A stretch of 64,000 bases of DNA, from positions 1 through 64,000 of the forward strand of contig UQJT01000012.1 in NCBI GenBank assembly GCA_900541395.1. Reading direction: 5' to 3'. The stretch comes from an uncultured Desulfovibrio sp. GTDB lineage: Bacteria > Desulfobacterota > Desulfovibrionia > Desulfovibrionales > Desulfovibrionaceae. Shown piece by piece: positions 58,652 to 64,000 of the stretch. The translations under genes and the position numbers were made by a program. Position 1 is the stretch's first letter; every line of letters begins with the position of its first letter. The notes under the pieces are model-generated. The model did no database searches. It had not been told where the DNA came from and was given only the letters and a program-made list of their open reading frames with translations.

Positions 58652-59359
58652 ATGTTTCTGGAAGTGGACAAGCTGCGGGCGGGGTACGGGGCGGTGGAAG
58701 TGCTGCACGAGGTGAGCCTGCATGTGAACGAGGGGGAAATCGTCAGCATTTTGGGGGCCAACGGCGCGGGCAAGACCACCACCCTGCAGACCATCAGCGG
58801 TCTGGCCACCTATATGGGCGGAGCCATACGTCTGCGCGGCGAAGCCATCCACAGCCTGCCCAGCCATCAGATCGTGACCAGAGGCCTCACCCAGTCGCCC
58901 GAGGGCCGTCGCATCTTCGGCGCGCTGAGCGTGCTGGAAAATCTGGGCCTGGGCGCGTTTACCGTACGCGATCAGGCAACCGTGGAACATACCCGGGACT
59001 GGATATTCGAACTGTTCCCCCGCCTGTACGAACGCCGCGAACAACTGGCGGGCACGCTGTCCGGGGGTGAACAGCAGATGCTGGCCATTGCCCGCGCCCT
59101 CATGGCCCAGCCCAGCCTGTTGCTGCTGGACGAACCCTCGCTGGGGCTGGCCCCTCTGCTGGTCAAAGCCATTTTCGAAACCGTACGCAAGGTCAACGAA
59201 AGCGGAGTGACCATCCTTATTGTGGAACAGAACGCCCGGGCAGCCCTTAAACTGGCCACCCGGGGCTATGTGCTGGAAATGGGCCGCATCGTCATGGAAG
59301 ACACGGCCGAACGCTTGCTGGCCAATCCCAGCGTGCAACAGGCCTACCTGGGGGCGTAG
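58652..59359 (+). CDS. livF: Branched-chain amino acid ABC transporter ATP-binding protein
   Basis: Second ATPase, 235 residues, with GANGAGKTTTLQTISG, LSGGEQQMLAIARALM, LLLLDEPSLGLAP and VEQNARAALKLATRGYVLE, the LivF pattern. Preceded by AAGGAAGGAG. A 203-base gap separates it from livG, the only sizeable break between the ATPases. Confidence 0.96.
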   Translation: MFLEVDKLRAGYGAVEVLHEVSLHVNEGEIVSILGANGAGKTTTLQTISGLATYMGGAIRLRGEAIHSLPSHQIVTRGLTQSPEGRRIFGALSVLENLGLGAFTVRDQATVEHTRDWIFELFPRLYERREQLAGTLSGGEQQMLAIARALMAQPSLLLLDEPSLGLAPLLVKAIFETVRKVNESGVTILIVEQNARAALKLATRGYVLEMGRIVMEDTAERLLANPSVQQAYLGA

Positions 59360-59447
59360 CATCTCCTTCACGCGCGCGGCGATGCGCCTTTCAGGCAGAG
59401 ACGAACGGCGCGTTCCACGCTCCGGGGCAAGCGGGGCAAAGCTGCCC

Positions 59448-61508
59448 TTATTGTTCCTGTATCGTTTCTCCGGCGGAACCGGCCAGGACCTCCGCCAGAC
59501 TGTCCACCACAGTTCGATCGAAACTCGGGTCGCCGCGCAGGATGCGCAGGGCCTCGTCGTCGCTCATGCCCGCCCGATAGGAACGAGGGCCGACCATGGC
59601 GCAAAAGGCGTTGACCACGGCCAGCACGCGGGCATGAACCGAAATGGCCTCGCCGACCAGATGCCGGGGATAACCGGTGCCGTCCATACGCTCGTACATT
59701 TCATGGACGGCGGCGGGGACGGGAAGTTCAAAGTCGATGTCGCGCAATACACGGTAGGCGTGTTCCGGCACCCGGGCCATCTCCGCCTGTTCCTCCTCGC
59801 TTAGTTTGCCCGTCTTGGTCAACAGTTCGCGCGGCACAAACAGTTTGCCCACCTGGGAAAGTTCGGCGGCCATAACGATAGTGCGGCGATCCGCCTCGTC
59901 CAGCCCCATATGATCGGCCACCAGACCGCCGAGCGTCGCCATTTTGCGCGAATGCCCCGACAGATAGGGGTCCACGCCCTCAACGGCTCGTACAAAGGCG
60001 TCCAAGGTGTGCTTCTGTTGCAGGCGACGCTTTTCGCTGTTGCGACGAAATTCGGTGATGTCCTGCACGATGCCCACGGCCCCCTTGGCCCCATCCTCGA
60101 CGTCGTCCACAAAGGGGAACAGGCTCACCCGATACAGGTGCTCGCCGTCGGGCCGAGGCAGAGTCAGTTCAAAGGTGGACGCCTCGTCGGCGTCGGCCAC
60201 TCGACGAATTCCGTCGAGAAGTCGGCCGGTCGCTCCGCCGTCGAGCAAAGAGGCCAGATTGCTTCCGGCCAGTTCACTCTCCTCGCGGCCCACAATTTCG
60301 GCAAAGGCCCGGTTTCCCACCTGCAATTGTCCGGTAACGTCGGCCATGAACAGTCCCACGTCCAGCGACACGTTTACGCTGTCCAGCAGGCGCTTCTGGC
60401 GCTCGATAAGCTGATACAGGTTCCGGAAGCGTTCGGCGACGATCCGCTGCTGACGTCCCACCAACACCCACCAGAGCAGAGCCAGCCCCAGGACAAACCC
60501 CAGGCTGATCAGCGCCCCGACGCCATAGATAAGCCCGGCCTGGTGACGCAGGACGGAATCCACCGCTCCGGCGGACACTTCCAGCAGCACCCACCAGTCC
60601 ATGCCGGGCACTCGGACGCCCAACGAATACGCCTCGCCCGTACCGCTGAGGGAGGGACGCACGGCAAAGGGAATGCCTCCATCCGATCCAGGATTCAACG
60701 ACGCGGCCAGGACCGAGCCCAGAGGCGCGGGCACGCCGGCCTGTACCCGCAAATCTTCCCAGACGTCGCCGTTACGCTGGAGCAGATACGGCTTGAGGTC
60801 GGCCTGACGCAGATCGCGGGCCAGAAACTGGGCGATAGGGCCGGTGACGGGAGTGGTAAGCAGCAGGGCGGCCACGGGCTTGTCGCCGTCGTCCATGACC
60901 GCGCTTATGGGATCGGCCATGTCCAGCACCAGCCCCGAAGTCGAAGCCCGCACCGGGGCGAAGGTCATGACCTTGCCCCGCACGGCGCGCTCCACGGCGT
61001 CGCGCTGGCCCTCGGTGACGGGCGTGGGCCGGGACAGAGCGGACAGCATGGTCTGCCCGGCGGGGCTGACGATGCGGGCATCGAGCAGCCCGCTGTAGGT
61101 CATGAAGTCCAGCAACAAATTTCGGATAAGGGGAACTTCCTCGGCCAGGGCCGCCGCGCCGTCAGGCAGGGTGACGCCGCTGTCGGCATCGTTGATCAGC
61201 GCGGTCGTGCGCTCGTCCATCTGCCCCAACTCCGAGGCGAACAGGCGATACAGATCCGAGCCGCTCACCCGCCGGGCCTGACCATACAGAGCGTCGGTCC
61301 ACACCGTCACCGCGTCCACCGTACCGGACACCCAGGCGGCCAGAGTCTCCTGTTGAGCCGTCAGCACGTCCTGTTTGCGGTTTCGGTACTCCATCGAACA
61401 CACCATCCAGGCCGCCATGAACACGCATAACGATACGGTCACGACCGCCAGCAGCGCATATTTTTTCGATCTGCCCGCATACCACGGTGTTCCGGTTTTT
61501 TGCATCAT
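59448..61508 (-). CDS. Membrane sensor with Cache-type, PAS and degenerate HD-GYP domains
   Basis: A 686-residue inner-membrane protein: membrane helix (about 17-38), periplasmic Cache-like sensor (40-320), second helix (about 325-347), PAS domain (about 385-485, KRLLDSVNVSLDVGLFMADV through GIVQDITEFRR) and a C-terminal HD-GYP-type domain. Where an active HD-GYP has LLHDIGK, this one reads AAELSQVGKLFVP, so the metal-binding H-D pair is S551-Q552; the later HE..DGTGYP is partly kept. It is therefore probably a cyclic-dinucleotide receptor or scaffold, not an enzyme. It lies 40 bases after lapG on the same strand. Start set by GGAG upstream of 61508. Confidence 0.85.
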   Translation of the reverse strand: MMQKTGTPWYAGRSKKYALLAVVTVSLCVFMAAWMVCSMEYRNRKQDVLTAQQETLAAWVSGTVDAVTVWTDALYGQARRVSGSDLYRLFASELGQMDERTTALINDADSGVTLPDGAAALAEEVPLIRNLLLDFMTYSGLLDARIVSPAGQTMLSALSRPTPVTEGQRDAVERAVRGKVMTFAPVRASTSGLVLDMADPISAVMDDGDKPVAALLLTTPVTGPIAQFLARDLRQADLKPYLLQRNGDVWEDLRVQAGVPAPLGSVLAASLNPGSDGGIPFAVRPSLSGTGEAYSLGVRVPGMDWWVLLEVSAGAVDSVLRHQAGLIYGVGALISLGFVLGLALLWWVLVGRQQRIVAERFRNLYQLIERQKRLLDSVNVSLDVGLFMADVTGQLQVGNRAFAEIVGREESELAGSNLASLLDGGATGRLLDGIRRVADADEASTFELTLPRPDGEHLYRVSLFPFVDDVEDGAKGAVGIVQDITEFRRNSEKRRLQQKHTLDAFVRAVEGVDPYLSGHSRKMATLGGLVADHMGLDEADRRTIVMAAELSQVGKLFVPRELLTKTGKLSEEEQAEMARVPEHAYRVLRDIDFELPVPAAVHEMYERMDGTGYPRHLVGEAISVHARVLAVVNAFCAMVGPRSYRAGMSDDEALRILRGDPSFDRTVVDSLAEVLAGSAGETIQEQ

Positions 61509-61548
61509 GTGCCACTCCATTCTTCACACGCCGGGGAACCCCCGCCGT

Positions 61549-62292
61549 TTACGGCTTCTTCGGCTTGATATGGGCCCATCGATAGTTTTCGTTGACGGAA
61601 AACTGCGGGGCATAACTTTTATACCGGGTATGCGACAACACATTGTCGCTCAAATTGTCCAGCACATAGGCGTCGTCGTCCAGATACGCCACCAGCACGG
61701 CGTGTGCCACATTGCGGATGGTTTCCATGAGCACCACGATGCGCAGCTTGTCCGCAGGCCATCCCAAAGCGCGCAGCGTATAGTACTTGACGATACTGTA
61801 ATCCTCACAATCACCCGATTTTTTTAAAAATTCATAGGGAGCGGCCCAGTAGTCCGGCTTGCCGTACAGCTCCGGGTCCAGACGATAAGGCCACTGGTTC
61901 CAAAAACGGTTGACCATCTTGAGCTGTTCCATGGGCGGCAGCTTTTCGGCCCGGGCCTTGAACTCGTCCCAGGTAGTGGAAGCGTTGAGCCTGCTGCCGG
62001 GCTCGAAAACGGGATGCTGCCTGTTGCGCTCCATGACGCGCAACCAGGAGGGCAGGCCCTTGAGCGGTCCTCGGAACTCCACGGTCCCGAACAGGCGTAA
62101 GGGCTTGGCTCTGGTTTCGGCCGTTTCGGAAGCCGCGGCCTGTGCGCCGCTTCCGGCAGCGTTTTCGTCCCCGGCACGGGCCGTGACGGGCGCCAACGCC
62201 AACCACAAGGCAAGCGGCAACGCAACCGAAGCGAAACGTCCGCCCCGCCCGGCTCCGTCGCCCCGCTCCGTCGTCCGCCGCCCGTTCCGCAT
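61549..62292 (-). CDS. lapG: LapG-type periplasmic cysteine protease
   Basis: Bacterial transglutaminase-like cysteine protease of the LapG family, which cleaves large surface adhesins from the cell and disperses biofilm. A signal peptide (ASVALPLALWLALAPVTARA) precedes a catalytic domain with C162 in KSGDCEDYSIVKYYTL, H197 in NVAHAVL and D212 in YVLDNLSDN. D161 and E163, which flank the cysteine, match the calcium ligands of Pseudomonas LapG. Total 248 residues from the ATG at 62292. No adhesin or LapD gene is in the window; the adjacent gene is the degenerate HD-GYP sensor. Confidence 0.9.
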   Translation of the reverse strand: MRNGRRTTERGDGAGRGGRFASVALPLALWLALAPVTARAGDENAAGSGAQAAASETAETRAKPLRLFGTVEFRGPLKGLPSWLRVMERNRQHPVFEPGSRLNASTTWDEFKARAEKLPPMEQLKMVNRFWNQWPYRLDPELYGKPDYWAAPYEFLKKSGDCEDYSIVKYYTLRALGWPADKLRIVVLMETIRNVAHAVLVAYLDDDAYVLDNLSDNVLSHTRYKSYAPQFSVNENYRWAHIKPKKP

Positions 62293-62456
62293 ACCTGTTC
62301 CCGCCCCGGCCGGGGGATATCCGTCGAACGCCCGCGCGTCGGACGGCCGCCTCGTCCCCGTACTTTTAAGGAATGCAAAGAATAAACGTCCGCGCTCCCC
62401 TTGGCAATGTACGGAGAACGTCCTGTTACGGACGCGAAACAGGCCTCTCGCTCCCT

Positions 62457-62472
62457 TGGCACAATGTTCGCA
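62457..62472 (+). promoter_or_regulatory. Candidate sigma-54 promoter of flgI
   Basis: TTGGCACAATGTTCGCAT has the GG-N10-GC spacing (GG at 62458-62459, GC at 62470-62471) and 9 of the core TGGCAC-N5-TTGCA positions, about 100 bases before flgI. Flagellar rod and ring genes are often sigma-54 dependent. Confidence 0.4.
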
Positions 62473-62570
62473 TATCCCGCCCCGGGAACCTCCGGCCCGG
62501 CCGGACTGTTCCACTTTTCAGATGACAACCCTGCGGTATCGCATGGATTTTTACTAGGAGTCAGACTGTC

Positions 62571-63716
62571 ATGATCATGACGCGTCCCCTTCGCCCGGCC
62601 CGGGTTTCGTCCTTTCTCCATCGCTTTGTCCTCCCCCTGGCCGTGGCGGCCGTTGTTCTGGGGCTGGCCGCTCCCCGCCCGGCTGAAGCCGTGCGCATTA
62701 AAGATATCGCCTCCTTTTCGGGCGTGCGCGACAACCAGTTGGTGGGATACGGCCTGGTCATCGGCCTGGGCGGAACGGGGGACTCCAGGGACGCCTTCAC
62801 CTCCGACGCGCTGTCCAACATGATGGAGCGTATGGGCGTGGCCCTGGACCCGTCCAAGCTCAAAGCGCGCAATGTGGCGTCGGTAATGGTCACGGCCAAT
62901 CTCCCCGTGTCGGCCAAAGCGGGCTCGAGCATCGACGTGACCATTTCCAGCATAGGCAGCGCCACCAGTCTCCAGGGCGGAGTGCTGCTCCAGACCCCGC
63001 TCAAAGGTATCGACGGCAAGGTTTACGCCCTGGCCCAGGGCGCGCTTATCCTGGGCGGCTACACCGCCGACGGGGCGGCGGCCCGCACGCAGAAGAACAC
63101 CACCACGGTGGGCAGCATTCCGGGCGGGGCCACGGTGGAGCGCGAGGTGCCCTTTTCGTTCAACACCCAAAGCGAACTGACCCTGCATATGCAAATCGCG
63201 GATTTTTCCACCACCCAGCAGGTGGTGGAACGCCTCAACCAGAGCCTGGGCGGCAACTATGCCAGCGCCCCGGACATAAGCACGATCACCATCCAGGTAC
63301 CCGGCCCCTATCAGGGCAATCTGGTGCCTCTGCTGGCCTCGGTGGAAAACCTGGAAGTGACGCCTGAAACGCGGGCCAAAGTGGTGGTGGACGAAAAGAC
63401 CGGCACCATCGTCATCGGCCGCGACGTGCGCGTGGCGAGGGTTGCCGTGGCCCACGGCAATCTCCAGGTAACCGTGCAGGAGAGCACCCAGGTATCGCAA
63501 CCCGGCCCCTTCAGCCAGGGACAAACCGTGGCCAGTCCGGTCACCGACATCAACACCCGCGAGGAAAACCGCAATCTGAACATCGTGGAAGGAGCCACCC
63601 TGCAGGAACTGGTGGACGGCCTCAACTCCATCGGCGCATCCCCGCGCGATCTCATTTCCATTCTGAAGAATCTCAAGGCGTCCGGAGCGATGTTCGCGGA
63701 CCTGGAGGTCATTTGA
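62571..63716 (+). CDS. flgI: Flagellar P-ring protein FlgI
   Basis: Forms the periplasmic P-ring bushing of the flagellar rod. The 381-residue product has a Sec signal peptide (about residues 1-40, ending AAPRPAEA), then [31 protein letters not shown] and [22 protein letters not shown], both classic FlgI. Length matches the family. GGAG lies ten bases before 62571; a second ATG two codons later is possible. It is followed by flgJ. Confidence 0.97.
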   Translation: MIMTRPLRPARVSSFLHRFVLPLAVAAVVLGLAAPRPAEAVRIKDIASFSGVRDNQLVGYGLVIGLGGTGDSRDAFTSDALSNMMERMGVALDPSKLKARNVASVMVTANLPVSAKAGSSIDVTISSIGSATSLQGGVLLQTPLKGIDGKVYALAQGALILGGYTADGAAARTQKNTTTVGSIPGGATVEREVPFSFNTQSELTLHMQIADFSTTQQVVERLNQSLGGNYASAPDISTITIQVPGPYQGNLVPLLASVENLEVTPETRAKVVVDEKTGTIVIGRDVRVARVAVAHGNLQVTVQESTQVSQPGPFSQGQTVASPVTDINTREENRNLNIVEGATLQELVDGLNSIGASPRDLISILKNLKASGAMFADLEVI

Positions 63717-63717
63717 T

Positions 63718-64000
63718 ATGGAATACGCCTTCAATCCCAATCTGGCCGTCAACACGGCCGCTCAACAGGATATCGCGGCCCGACGCCGCGAAATGGAAGC
63801 GCTGTCCAAATCGGCCGACCCCGAGGCGCAACGGGCCAAACTGCGCGACGCCTGCGAAGGCTTTGAAGCCATCTTTCTGCAAAAAATGTGGGAACAGATG
63901 CGGGCCACCCTGCCCAAAGACGGCCTCATGCACAGCAAAGAGGAGGAAATGTGGCAGTCCATGTATGATCAGGAGCTGGGCAAGAGCATGGCTGCCTCGG
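63718..64000 (+). CDS. flgJ: Flagellar rod-assembly protein FlgJ, N-terminal part, cut by window
   Basis: The first 94 codons of a gene that runs off the window. EGFEAIFLQKMWEQMRATLPKDGLMHSKEEEMWQSMYDQELGKSMA is the rod-binding (muramidase-lacking N-terminal) domain of FlgJ, which caps the growing rod. The ATG at 63718 follows flgI by one base and uses GGAGG inside the flgI end. Whether a muramidase domain follows cannot be seen. Confidence 0.92.
   Translation, partial: MEYAFNPNLAVNTAAQQDIAARRREMEALSKSADPEAQRAKLRDACEGFEAIFLQKMWEQMRATLPKDGLMHSKEEEMWQSMYDQELGKSMAAS

Overview
The window is about 64 kb of GC-rich, densely coded bacterial chromosome. Gene content and order point to a sulfate-reducing or related member of the Desulfovibrionaceae (Desulfobacterota). 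The evidence is a stand-alone F0 cluster (atpZ-atpI-atpB-atpE) followed by rex, an S10-spc-alpha ribosomal operon with map between secY and rpmJ, a SelD with in-frame UGA (selenocysteine), NikR, FolE2, a DUF2333 protein, and several cyclic-di-GMP-type HD/HD-GYP proteins. This taxonomic call is inference from protein character and synteny; no rRNA or tRNA gene was seen.

Layout. 1-1909: membrane part of the F-type ATP synthase. 1973-3658: redox repressor rex and cobS. 3813-7863: zapB-like, zapA, a 6S RNA, RNase Y, hisI, hisG. 8036-14128: glycerol kinase, a zinc-ribbon protein, and a three-gene set (degenerate receiver/TPR protein, tandem HD + HD-GYP protein, class 3 lipase). 14542-19563: IHF/HU protein, HIT protein, Elp3-like radical SAM protein, DUF302 protein, selenocysteine-containing SelD, NlpE-like protein. 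19878-34235 (minus strand): 29 genes from rpsJ to rplQ including secY, map and rpoA. 35200-44660: MetE-like methyltransferase, TetR regulator, guaB, guaA, tatB, tatC, hisB, a lipoprotein, hisA. 44853-54110: DUF1269 protein, Der GTPase, an acyl-CoA-ligase-like protein, a ChaN-PDZ lipoprotein, a DUF2333 protein, a MogA-like protein, nikR and folE2. 54412-59359: complete branched-chain amino acid ABC transporter livKHMGF. 59448-64000: a sensor with degenerate HD-GYP domain, a LapG-type periplasmic protease, flgI and the start of flgJ.

Most of the window is housekeeping. The points that stand out are the SelD whose first 18 codons include UGA and would be missed by standard gene calling; the pairing of LapG with a Cache-PAS-HD-GYP protein that has lost its HD dyad (a possible LapD replacement); a 6S RNA between zapA and rny; a family of about 130-155 bp palindrome-bounded dispersed repeats with TAGAGC termini, two of which supply the stop codons of adjacent genes; a cysteine-rich acidic tail on ribosomal protein L15; a 188-residue acidic N-terminal extension on TatC; and ATP synthase subunit c residues that resemble a sodium site.

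Start codons were chosen from Shine-Dalgarno sequences and family lengths, so many genes begin inside longer open frames. No CRISPR array, insertion sequence, prophage, rRNA or tRNA was found.
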